Of a DNA stretch of 55,097 nt, positions 23,688 through 30,770 are shown in pieces. Source of the stretch: Streptomyces sp. DSM 15324 (GTDB taxonomy: Bacteria; Actinomycetota; Actinomycetes; Streptomycetales; Streptomycetaceae); contig NZ_KQ949040.1 in the NCBI RefSeq assembly GCF_001514285.1, positions 68,440 to 123,536 on the forward strand. Reading direction: 5' to 3'. Under the pieces are notes generated by a model. The model worked only from the letters and a program-made list of their open reading frames with translations, was not told where the DNA came from and ran no database searches. Numbering within the stretch: position 1 is the first letter of the stretch; each line of letters opens with the position of its first letter. The position numbers and the translations under genes were made by a program.

Positions 23688-24168
23688 GCCTCCACCTTAC
23701 GGCCGTTGCGTCCCGGTCCGGCAGCGCCGGTGCGGGCGGCTGCGCGGCGCCGGGCCGCCTCGAACGGACCAGCAAGAATCGGCTCCGGGCTCGCGGCGCG
23801 GCCAGACTCGGACGCGAAGGGGCCCGGGGCCGGGCATCCGTCCGCGGTGATCGGGCGGGGGCTCATCGTCCCCACTTCCTCACCTCTCACCCCCTCTCCC
23901 CTTCGCTCCCTTTCGTTCCCTTTCGTTCCCTCTTCCCCCTCTCCCTGTCCCTCTCCGGGCGCCGACGCGCGTCCGGGACGGGCACGGGCGCGTCGACGCG
24001 CGTCCGGGGCCGGTTCCGGAGGTCGTCGAGATCGTCGAGATCGTCGAGATCGTCGAGATCGTCGAAGTCATCGAAGTCGTCGAGATCGTCCGCGAGTCGG
24101 TCACTGCACCACCCCACCACCCCCACCACCCCTGCCGTCCCCCAGCGGGGCCGGCGAAAGGAACCCCC
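23688..24168. other. 480-base gap: pyrimidine tract and 9-bp repeats
   Basis: The left half holds no supported gene. From about 23870 to 23960 the plus strand is almost pure pyrimidine (repeats of CTTTCGTTCC and CTCTCCC). From about 24015 to 24095 a nonamer, GTCGAGATC, is repeated nearly perfectly, with GTCGAAGTC variants. The right end carries the ribosome-binding region of the GDPD gene. Confidence 0.6.
24018..24092. repeat. 9-bp tandem repeat array (GTCGAGATC)
   Basis: At least seven consecutive copies of GTCGAGATC or one- to two-base variants. The unit is a multiple of three, but no gene with a start reads through it. Because the unit contains TCGA it is rich in short inverted complementarity. 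Confidence 0.85.
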
Positions 24169-25053
24169 ATGCGCGCAAGCACCGCAGCCGCGACCGCCGT
24201 CGCCCTCGGCACGACCGCCCTCCTGCTCGCCCCGACGGCCGTCCCGGCCGCAACGGCCGCCGCTGCCGCCGACAACCGCCCGCGGATCAGCGGCCATCGC
24301 GGCGCCGCCGGGTACGCGCCCGAGAACACCCTGCCGTCCTTCGACGCGGCCGACGCGCTCGGCATCGACTGGGTGGAGACCGATGTGCAGCGCACCAGGG
24401 ACGGTGAGCTGATCCTGCTGCACGACCGGGACCTCAGGCGGACGACGGACGTCGAGTCGGTGTTCCCGTCCCGCGCGGACCATCCGGTCGGCGACTTCAC
24501 GGCGGCCGAACTGGCCCGTCTGGACGCGGGGAGCTGGATGGGGGCCCGGTTCGCGGGCACCCGTATCCCGACGCTGGCCCGGACCCTCGACCGGCTGGAC
24601 CGCAACGGCCAGAGCCTGCTGCTGGAGATCAAGCAGCCCGATCTGCATCCGGGAATCGAGGACGACATCCTCGGCGTGCTCGGCCGCAAGGGCTGGCTGG
24701 ACGGCGGCCATGTCGACCACCGGCTGATCGTCATGAGCTTCGGTACGAACGCCGTGCGGACGATCCACCGCAAACGCCCGGAGCTGAAGACGTCCGTGCT
24801 GGTCAGTGCCCGGCCGACGGCCGCGGCCCTGCGCGGGTACGCGACCTACGCCGACCAGGTCAACCCCGACTACCGGCGGGTCTCCGGCGACTTCGTGGCC
24901 GCCGTGCACGCGCTCAAGGGCGCGCACGGCAAGCCGCTGGAGACCATCCCCTGGGTGATCAACACCGCGTCGGCGGCGCGCACGGTCGCCGGATGGGGAG
25001 CGGACGGCATGACGAGCGACCTCCCGGACGTGGCCGCCAGAGCCCTCGACTGA
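24169..25053 (+). CDS. Secreted glycerophosphodiester phosphodiesterase
   Basis: Hydrolyses glycerophosphodiesters to glycerol 3-phosphate and an alcohol, outside the cell. The 294 residues begin with a signal peptide (MRASTAAATAVALGTTALLL, cleavage near ATAAAAA). GDPD motifs are complete: ISGHRGAAGYAPENTLPSF, WVETDVQRTRDGELILLHDRDL with the catalytic His and acidic metal ligands, LLLEIKQPDLHPG, and a C-terminal INTASAARTVAGWGADGMTSDLP. A GCGAAAGGA ribosome-binding site precedes the ATG. It could feed phosphate from lipids or teichoic acids to the uptake genes further along. Confidence 0.92.
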   Translation: MRASTAAATAVALGTTALLLAPTAVPAATAAAAADNRPRISGHRGAAGYAPENTLPSFDAADALGIDWVETDVQRTRDGELILLHDRDLRRTTDVESVFPSRADHPVGDFTAAELARLDAGSWMGARFAGTRIPTLARTLDRLDRNGQSLLLEIKQPDLHPGIEDDILGVLGRKGWLDGGHVDHRLIVMSFGTNAVRTIHRKRPELKTSVLVSARPTAAALRGYATYADQVNPDYRRVSGDFVAAVHALKGAHGKPLETIPWVINTASAARTVAGWGADGMTSDLPDVAARALD

Positions 25054-25054
25054 C

Positions 25055-25085
25055 GCTCCCGGACTCCCGGACTCCCGGACTCCCG
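25055..25085. repeat. 8-bp tandem repeat (TCCCGGAC) after the GDPD stop
   Basis: Four consecutive copies of TCCCGGAC begin immediately after the GDPD stop and end just before the trpF stop of the opposite strand. It is another example of a repeat confined to a gene boundary. Confidence 0.85.
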
Positions 25086-25088
25086 CCC

Positions 25089-25706
25089 TCAGCCGCCGCG
25101 AGCCGCCTTGACGAAGGCGGTGATGAGGGCGGGGTCCTTGACGCCCCGGCTGCTCTCCACCCCGCTGGAGACGTCGACGCCCCAGGGCCGGGTGGCGGCG
25201 ACGGCGTCCCGGACGTTGTCCGGGGTGAGCCCGCCGGCGAGCAGCCACTTCTCCCCGGCGGCGGCCGGGGTCCAGCGGGACCAGTCCCAGGCGACCCCGG
25301 ACCCCGGCACCGGCGCGTCGAGCAGGAGCAGGTCCTCGCCCAGTTCCCCCCGGCGCGGCACGGAGTCGCCGAAGGCGGCCGCCCGGATCAGCGTCCAGCC
25401 GCCGGTGGCGAGTGATGCGTAGTAGCCCCGGTCCTCCGGGCCGTGCAGCTGGACGGCCCGGATGCCGGACTCGACGGCCACGGACCGTACGTCGTCGAGG
25501 GGTTCGGCGCGGAACACGCCGACGGTCAGGATGTGCGCGGGCACCCGCCGGGCGAGCCGTGCGGCCGTGGCGGCGTCGATCCGGCGGGGGCTGGCGGAGA
25601 ACACGAACCCGATGGCGTCGGCTCCCGCCTCGACGGCCGTGTCGACGTCCCGCTCGGTGCTCAGACCGCAGATCTTGACGAAAAGGGGGTCACTGGAGTT
25701 GCTCAC
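25089..25706 (-). CDS. trpF: Stand-alone phosphoribosylanthranilate isomerase
   Basis: Catalyses the Amadori rearrangement of phosphoribosylanthranilate in tryptophan synthesis. A GTG at MSNSSDPLFVKICGLS gives 205 residues, the usual TrpF size; the longer frame adds 20 Arg/Cys-rich residues without homology. The TIM-barrel catalytic residues are present: Cys13 in KICG and Asp130 in LLLLDAPVPGSG. Phosphate-binding WLLAGGLTPDNV and GVDVSSGVESSRGVKD complete the barrel. No other trp gene is nearby. Most streptomycetes are thought to lack TrpF and use the dual-substrate isomerase PriA, so a separate trpF is notable. Confidence 0.9.
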   Translation of the reverse strand: MSNSSDPLFVKICGLSTERDVDTAVEAGADAIGFVFSASPRRIDAATAARLARRVPAHILTVGVFRAEPLDDVRSVAVESGIRAVQLHGPEDRGYYASLATGGWTLIRAAAFGDSVPRRGELGEDLLLLDAPVPGSGVAWDWSRWTPAAAGEKWLLAGGLTPDNVRDAVAATRPWGVDVSSGVESSRGVKDPALITAFVKAARGG

Positions 25707-25844
25707 GGACCCCAGCCTGCCGCATCGGGGCCGATCACCGCGGCATCCGAATGTGACACAGGTCACACGTCAGAGTCCGATGACTTCACCCGGACCCCCA
25801 GGTCCCCACCCATGACACCACCGACCCCCGACGGGAGCGCCACC

Positions 25845-26051
25845 ATGACCGCCGCCGCAGCCAAGGGCCCCGCCTCCTACTTCCCGTCCATCGAGAAGAA
25901 GTACGGCCGGCCGATCGCAGAATGGAAGGACCTCATCCGCTCCTCGCCGCTGACCCGGCACATGGAGCTGGTGAACTGGCTGAAGTCCGAGCACGGACTG
26001 GGACACGGCCACGCCAACGCCCTCGTCGCCGACACACTCGCGGAACGCTAG
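25845..26051 (+). CDS. DUF4287 small protein
   Basis: This is a 68-residue protein with the DUF4287 pattern: GPASYFPSIEKKYGRPIAEWKDLIRSS, then HMELVNWLKSEHGLGHGHANALVADTL. It is helical, with a conserved Gly-His-Gly-His-Ala-Asn motif near the C-terminus, and has no known function. The ATG at MTAAAAKGP is preferred to an in-frame ATG 11 codons upstream because the family starts there and GGGAG lies in front. It is divergent from trpF and followed after 66 bases by a VOC/PhnB-like gene. Confidence 0.8.
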   Translation: MTAAAAKGPASYFPSIEKKYGRPIAEWKDLIRSSPLTRHMELVNWLKSEHGLGHGHANALVADTLAER

Positions 26052-26117
26052 GCTCCACACGGCGATCATTCGCCCCTTTTGACCACTTCTGCCCCCTCTC
26101 GCACCCAGGAGGTTGCG

Positions 26118-26531
26118 ATGGCCTCGCGACTCAACCCCTACCTCAGCTTCAACGGCGACGCCCGGACGGCGCTGGAGTACTACAAGGACGTCTTCGGTGG
26201 CACGCTGAGGCTGAGCACCTTCGGCGAGTTCGGCCAGGCGGACACCCCGCAGGCGGACCAGATCATGCACGGCATGCTGGAGTCCCCCAACGGCTTCACC
26301 CTCATGGGAGCCGACACCCCGCCGGGGATGGACTACCGCCCCAGCGGCAACGTCTCCGTGAGCGTGAGCGGCGACGACGAGGCCGAACTGCGCGGCTACT
26401 GGGAGAAGCTGTCCGCCGGGGCCGAGGTGTCCGTCCCGCTGGACAAGCAGATGTGGGGCGACGTCTTCGGCATGTGCACGGACCGCTTCGGCATCACCTG
26501 GCTCGTCAACATCACCCAGCAGCAGTCCTAG
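26118..26531 (+). CDS. VOC family protein, PhnB/3-demethylubiquinone-like
   Basis: This is a 137-residue protein with a consensus AGGAGG five to six bases before the ATG. It has the PhnB-like variant of the VOC fold: LNPYLSFNGDARTALEYYKDVFGG, QIMHGMLESPNGFTLMGADTP, SGDDEAELRGYWEKLSAGAEV and the closing MWGDVFGMCTDRFGITWLVNI. The name PhnB is historical; a role in phosphonate use is not supported. Its stop overlaps the end of the convergent ALF-repeat gene by four bases. Confidence 0.88.
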   Translation: MASRLNPYLSFNGDARTALEYYKDVFGGTLRLSTFGEFGQADTPQADQIMHGMLESPNGFTLMGADTPPGMDYRPSGNVSVSVSGDDEAELRGYWEKLSAGAEVSVPLDKQMWGDVFGMCTDRFGITWLVNITQQQS

Positions 26532-27109
26532 ACCTGGTACTGGCCGACCTCCAGGAAGTGACGCAGTTCCTCCGGGGTGCCGTTCAGGGCGGTCTGGGCC
26601 GCCGCGCGCAGGGCCGCGCTGATGTCGGTCCGCGCGAGGATCTTCGCGACGGCGACCCGGTCGTCCTCGGCCCGGGCGAGCCGGTAGCCGGAGGCGAGGA
26701 AGGCCGCCCGGTCCGCCGCAGTGCCGTCGAGCGCCCTCCCGGCCTCCCTCCGCACCGCCTTGCCGCTCTCCGGCGCGGCCAGCAGCCGCGCGATCGCCAC
26801 CCGGTTGTCCTCGTCCCGCGCGAGCGCGAGACCCGTCTTCAGGAAGGCGCGCAGATCATCGGCGGTGCCGTCGAGCGCCCTCCCGGCCTCCCGCCGCACC
26901 GCCTTGCCCGCGCTGTCGTCGGCGAGGACGCGCGCGACCGCGATCCGCAGCTCCTCCTCCGTCATCGAGTCGTACGGCGACGCGTCCCCGGCGGTGGTGG
27001 AAGCGGCCGTCGCCGCTGTCGCCGTGGTCGCGAAGGACGGCGAGGCGAGCAGCAGGGCCGGGGTCAGCGCGCCCACGGCAAGGGCGAGCGCCGCACGGTT
27101 GGCTCTCAT
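26528..27109 (-). CDS. Secreted ALF-repeat protein
   Basis: This is a 193-residue exported protein starting at the ATG behind GGGGGAACGACA. The signal peptide is MRANRAALALAVGALTPALL followed by ASPSFAT. The mature part has three helical units of about 45 residues, each with the theme RxAVARxLAD, then SGKAVRREAGRALDGTADDLRAFL, which is the ALF short-repeat pattern (Pfam ALF). Units one and two share an identical KAVRREAGRALDGTA block. Such repeats are common in secreted Streptomyces proteins and are of unknown function. It is divergent from the PucR-type regulator. Confidence 0.82.
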   Translation of the reverse strand: MRANRAALALAVGALTPALLLASPSFATTATAATAASTTAGDASPYDSMTEEELRIAVARVLADDSAGKAVRREAGRALDGTADDLRAFLKTGLALARDEDNRVAIARLLAAPESGKAVRREAGRALDGTAADRAAFLASGYRLARAEDDRVAVAKILARTDISAALRAAAQTALNGTPEELRHFLEVGQYQV

Positions 27110-27238
27110 TGTCGTTCCCCCATGATTGATTGGCTTGGTGCCGGCGCAACGATCCTCCAGAATCGAACGGCGCCGCGCACTGCGCGGACCGGGCAATCTT
27201 GACCGCCGGTTCGTTGCCGGAACACGAACGCGGGGGGC

Positions 27239-28306
27239 GTGGTGGCGGGGGAGATTCCCGAGCAGTACCTGGACGGCTACACGCGGCTGCTGACGGAGGT
27301 CACGGCCACCGGCCGCCGGCTGAGCCGGGCCGAGCTGGAGTCACGGCGCGCCCTCGGCGAACGGGCCGCCGAGGCCGGTCACGGCCTGCGCGCCCTGGTC
27401 AGCGCCCATCTGGCCGCCGCCCGCTCGGTCCCGCCCGGCCCCACCCGCACCACGGGCTCCGCCGACACCACCCTGGCCGCCGTACACCAGGTGATAGACG
27501 CCCTGGCCGAGGGGTACGAACGGGCCGGGCGGCTCGCGGTGCGGCGGGAGGAGGCGGCCCGCCGGGAGTTCATCGACGACCTGCTCTACGGCCGCAGCGA
27601 CCTCGGCCGCCTCGCGCAGCGCGCCGAACGCTTCGGTCTGAGCCTGTCGCACACCCACGCCGTCGCCGTCGCCCGGGGCCCCGCCGCCTACGACGACGGC
27701 GACCCGGTGCCCCGGGCGGTGGAGCGCGCGCTGCTCGCCCGTTTCGGTGACCGTGACGTGCTGCTGACCACCAAGGACGGGCTGCTGGTGTGTGTGGCCC
27801 CCGGCCACCGGGACGAGGTCCTGCCCGCCTTCGCCCGGCGGGCGCGGGCCGCGACCGGCGGCGGGCAGGTGGCGATCGGCCGCCCGCAGCCGGGCCCCGG
27901 CGGGGTCGTCCAGTCCTACGAGGAGGCGCTCAACTCCCTGGAACTCGCCGGGCGGCTGGGCCTGGCCGACCCGGTGCTGCGCGCCGCCGACCTGCTCGTC
28001 TACCAGGTCCTGACCCGCGACCGGCAGGCGATGGCCGACCTGGTCCAGGCGGTCCTCGCCCCGCTGACCAGCGCCCGCGGCGGCGCCGAACCCCAACTCG
28101 CCACGCTCACCGCCTACTTCGACTCCGGCTGCGTCGCGGCCCAGGCCGCCCGCCGGCTGTCGCTGAGCGTGCGGGCCCTGACGTACCGGCTGGACCGGAT
28201 CCGGCGGCTCACCGGCGTCGACCCCACCGACGCCGCCCACCGCTACACCCTCCAGACCGCCGTCATCGGCGCCCGTCTCCTGGACTGGCCGGCCCAGCCG
28301 CTCTGA
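27239..28306 (+). CDS. PucR/CdaR-type transcriptional regulator
   Basis: This is a 355-residue regulator starting at GTG. The N-terminal half is a helical sensor-like region (EQYLDGYTRLLTEVTATGRRL, ALAEGYERAGRLAVRREEAARREFIDDLLYG). A GGDEF-like central domain carries QVAIGRPQPGPGGVVQSYEEALNSLELAGRLG. The C-terminal HTH is diagnostic for PucR: LTAYFDSGCVAAQAARRLSLSVRALTYRLDRIRRLTG, ending DAAHRYTLQTAVIGARLL. Family members control purine, sugar-acid or amino-acid catabolism. It lies just upstream of the Pst-like operon on the same strand, but a PHO-box-like site between them suggests separate control. Confidence 0.85.
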   Translation: MVAGEIPEQYLDGYTRLLTEVTATGRRLSRAELESRRALGERAAEAGHGLRALVSAHLAAARSVPPGPTRTTGSADTTLAAVHQVIDALAEGYERAGRLAVRREEAARREFIDDLLYGRSDLGRLAQRAERFGLSLSHTHAVAVARGPAAYDDGDPVPRAVERALLARFGDRDVLLTTKDGLLVCVAPGHRDEVLPAFARRARAATGGGQVAIGRPQPGPGGVVQSYEEALNSLELAGRLGLADPVLRAADLLVYQVLTRDRQAMADLVQAVLAPLTSARGGAEPQLATLTAYFDSGCVAAQAARRLSLSVRALTYRLDRIRRLTGVDPTDAAHRYTLQTAVIGARLLDWPAQPL

Positions 28307-28346
28307 CCGACGCCCCCACAGCCGGCCCACGAAAACGACATGAACG

Positions 28347-28368
28347 GTTCACATCATGTCCACATCCG
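28347..28368 (+). promoter_or_regulatory. PHO-box-like direct repeat upstream of pstC
   Basis: Two adjacent 11-base units read GTTCACATCAT and GTCCACATCCG. The Streptomyces PhoP site is built from direct repeats of 11 bases of the form GTTCACC followed by four less conserved bases. Spacing and the first six positions fit; position seven does not. The site lies about 100 bases before the pstC GTG. Phosphate control is a reasonable inference, not proof. Confidence 0.55.
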
Positions 28369-28465
28369 GCGGGTTGAGGGGAAAGAAACCGGCCATTGAC
28401 TCTCCCCGCGCGCCTCGAACACGAAGCCGTATGGGGAGAACACCGTTTCCTTTAGGGGGACCGCA

Positions 28466-29485
28466 GTGGCGTCCGCAGTGGAGGTTTCCGGCGCGCCGGA
28501 GCCCGACAGACCCGTTCCTCGACGGCTGCACACGGCCCGGGACCTCGGTGACCGGATCTTCCGGTACCAGCTGACGGCCACCGGTGTCACCGTCCTCGCC
28601 ATCATGGCGGCCGTGGGCCTGTTCCTGCTGCTGAGGGCCGGTCAGGCCCTCGGCGCCCGGGGGTTCGGCTTCCTCACCACCGCGGCCTGGCAGCCGGACG
28701 TCCACAACTTCGGGATCGCGGCCGTGCTCACCGGCACCCTGCTGATCGCCGTCGTCGCGGTGACGATCTCCGTACCGCTGGCCGTCGGGACCGCGCTGTT
28801 CATCTCCGACGTGGCCCCGCGCGGGCTGCGCCGCACCCTCGTCACCATGGTCGACCTGATGGCGGCCGTCCCCTCGGTGGTCTACGGCCTGTGGGGGCTG
28901 TTCTTCCTCCAGCAGCACGTGATCGGCCTGTCGCGCTGGCTGTCGACCTGGTTCGGCTGGATCCCGCTGTTCGCCGTCAACGGCACCCGGCCCGGCGAGC
29001 CGCTCGCCTCGGACAGCGTCTACACCGCCTCCACCTTCGTCGCCGGGATCGTCGTCGCGCTGATGGTCGCGCCGATCCAGTGCTCGGTAATGCGGGAGGT
29101 GTTCGCCCAGGCGCCGGCGGGCGAACGGGAGGGCGCCTACGCGCTCGGCGCCACCCGCTGGGGCATGATCCGCGCGGTCGTCCTGCCGTACGGCAAGGGC
29201 GGCATCATCGGCGGCACGATGCTCGGCCTCGGCCGGGCGCTCGGCGAGACCATCGCCGTCTACCTGATCATCTCGCCGGTCTTCACCATCCAGCCGCACA
29301 TCCTCCAGACCGGCTCGAACTCGGTCTCCTCGCTGATCGCCCTGCACTACGGCGACGCCTCCACCTTCGGCATGTCGGCGCTGATGGCAGCGGGCCTGGC
29401 GCTGTTCCTGCTCACCCTGGCGGTCAACTTCACCGCCTCCTCCATCGTGGCCCGCTCCCGGTCCGGCGCACAGAGCGAGGCATGA
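28466..29485 (+). CDS. pstC: Phosphate-type ABC transporter permease PstC
   Basis: Membrane subunit of a PstSCAB-type importer, 339 residues, starting at GTG behind AGGGGG. Helices follow the PstC pattern: ATGVTVLAIMAAVGLFLLL, a periplasmic AWQPDVHNFGI, then GTLLIAVVAVTISVPLAVGTALFISDVAPRGLRR. The EAA-type coupling loop is REGAYALGATRWGMIRAVVLPYGKGGIIGGTMLGLGRALGETIAVYL. It is translationally close to pstA (one base between stop and ATG). Unlike the canonical pst operon there is no lipoprotein PstS in front; atypical binding proteins follow pstA. Confidence 0.92.
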   Translation: MASAVEVSGAPEPDRPVPRRLHTARDLGDRIFRYQLTATGVTVLAIMAAVGLFLLLRAGQALGARGFGFLTTAAWQPDVHNFGIAAVLTGTLLIAVVAVTISVPLAVGTALFISDVAPRGLRRTLVTMVDLMAAVPSVVYGLWGLFFLQQHVIGLSRWLSTWFGWIPLFAVNGTRPGEPLASDSVYTASTFVAGIVVALMVAPIQCSVMREVFAQAPAGEREGAYALGATRWGMIRAVVLPYGKGGIIGGTMLGLGRALGETIAVYLIISPVFTIQPHILQTGSNSVSSLIALHYGDASTFGMSALMAAGLALFLLTLAVNFTASSIVARSRSGAQSEA

Positions 29486-29486
29486 G

Positions 29487-30770
29487 ATGACCGTCGTGGA
29501 CCACGCCCCCGCCCAGCCGGCCGAGGCCGGCACCGGGGCCACCGCCCCGGCCCCGGAACTCCCGGACGTACCGCGCCGCATCGGCGGCCTGACCCGCTCC
29601 GGAGTCCTCTCCCTCGCCGGAGCCGCGGCCTCCGGACTGTGCGTCGCCGTCCTGCTGTTCGGCGAGATCGCCCCGTTCTCCGGCAGCCTCGGCTTCACCG
29701 TCACCGCGTACGCCGCCTTCCTCGCCGTCTACGCCGTCCTCACGGCGCTGGAGGAGGACGGCCAGGCGGTACGCGACCGGGTGATGACGGTCGTCCTGTG
29801 GACGGCGGCCGGGCTCCTCTTCAGCGCGCTCGTCCTGGTCGTCGGCTTCACCGCCTGGCGGGGCCGCGAGGCGCTCCCGCACGGCAACTTCTTCACCCAG
29901 GACATGCAGGCGGCCGGCCCGCTCGACCCGCTGTCCCACGGCGGCATCGCCCACGCGATGCTCGGCACCCTGATCATGATCGCCATCGCGCTCACCATCA
30001 CGGTCCCGCTGGGCCTGGCCTGCGCGGTGTACCTCAACCAGATCCCCGGCCGCTTCTCCCGGTTCGTACGCACCATCGTCGAGGCGATGACCGCGCTGCC
30101 CTCGATCGTCGCCGGCCTCATGGTGTACGCCGTCTGGATCCTCGGCCTCGGCATGCAGAAGTCGGGCCTGGCGGCGGGCTTCGCGATCAGCGTGATGATG
30201 CTGCCGATCGTGATCCGCGCCTCGGACGTGGTCCTGCGCCTGGTCCCCGGCACCCTCACGGAGGCGGCGGAGGCCCTCGGCGCCCCCCGCTGGCGGACCG
30301 TGTGGCACGTCGTCCTGCCGACGGCCCGCTCGGGCCTCGCCACGGCGGTCATCCTCGGCACCGCGCGCGGTATCGGCGAGACCTCCCCGGTCCTGCTGAC
30401 CGCCGGCTTCACGGCCGCCCTGAACGCCGACCCGACGAACGGCCCGATGGTCTCCCTCCCGCTGGCCGTCTTCAACTTCGTCAAGTCCCCCGAGCCCACG
30501 ATGATCGCCCGCGGTTTCGGCTCGGCGGCGGTCCTGATGGCCATCGTCCTGATCCTCTTCGCGATCGCCCGCGTGATCGGCGGCAGGGGTCCGGGCCACC
30601 AGACGAAACGCCAGGCACGCAGAACGGCGCGAGCGTCCCGCCGCGACGCCGAAAGATTCGCCGGCATCACCCACCTCAGGGGCGCGGGACCGTACCCGTC
30701 CGCGGCTTTGCCGCAGGGCGCGACCAGCTCCGACGAACCCGCATCCGACAACGGAGACAGCGACCGATGA
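29487..30770 (+). CDS. pstA: Phosphate-type ABC transporter permease PstA with extended tails
   Basis: Second permease subunit, 427 residues, well above the usual 280-350. After a 35-residue Pro/Ala leader come two extra helices (SGVLSLAGAAASGLCVAVLL and FTVTAYAAFLAVYAVLTAL), then the PstA core: GTLIMIAIALTITVPLGLACAVYLNQ, MTALPSIVAGLMVYAVWIL, and the coupling loop EAAEALGAPRWRTVWHVVLPTARSGLATAVILGTARGIGETSPVLL. The last 60 residues are cytoplasmic, basic then acidic. Part of them, LRGAGPYPSAALPQGAT, is encoded by a Streptomyces-type intergenic repeat. The stop overlaps the next ATG. Confidence 0.9.
   Translation: MTVVDHAPAQPAEAGTGATAPAPELPDVPRRIGGLTRSGVLSLAGAAASGLCVAVLLFGEIAPFSGSLGFTVTAYAAFLAVYAVLTALEEDGQAVRDRVMTVVLWTAAGLLFSALVLVVGFTAWRGREALPHGNFFTQDMQAAGPLDPLSHGGIAHAMLGTLIMIAIALTITVPLGLACAVYLNQIPGRFSRFVRTIVEAMTALPSIVAGLMVYAVWILGLGMQKSGLAAGFAISVMMLPIVIRASDVVLRLVPGTLTEAAEALGAPRWRTVWHVVLPTARSGLATAVILGTARGIGETSPVLLTAGFTAALNADPTNGPMVSLPLAVFNFVKSPEPTMIARGFGSAAVLMAIVLILFAIARVIGGRGPGHQTKRQARRTARASRRDAERFAGITHLRGAGPYPSAALPQGATSSDEPASDNGDSDR
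30676..30736 (+). repeat. REP-like Streptomyces intergenic element inside the pstA 3' end
   Basis: The segment CAGGGGCGCGGG...CGCGGCTTTGCCGC...GGGCGCGACCAGC matches, from memory, a dispersed repeat seen between many Streptomyces genes. Its core GCGGCTTTGCCGC is a hairpin. Here it is translated as part of the PstA tail. Confidence 0.55.

Noticed and set aside
24018..24092. Regularly spaced repeats resembling a CRISPR array
   Set aside because: The units are 9 bp and directly adjacent with no spacers and no cas genes; it is a simple tandem repeat.
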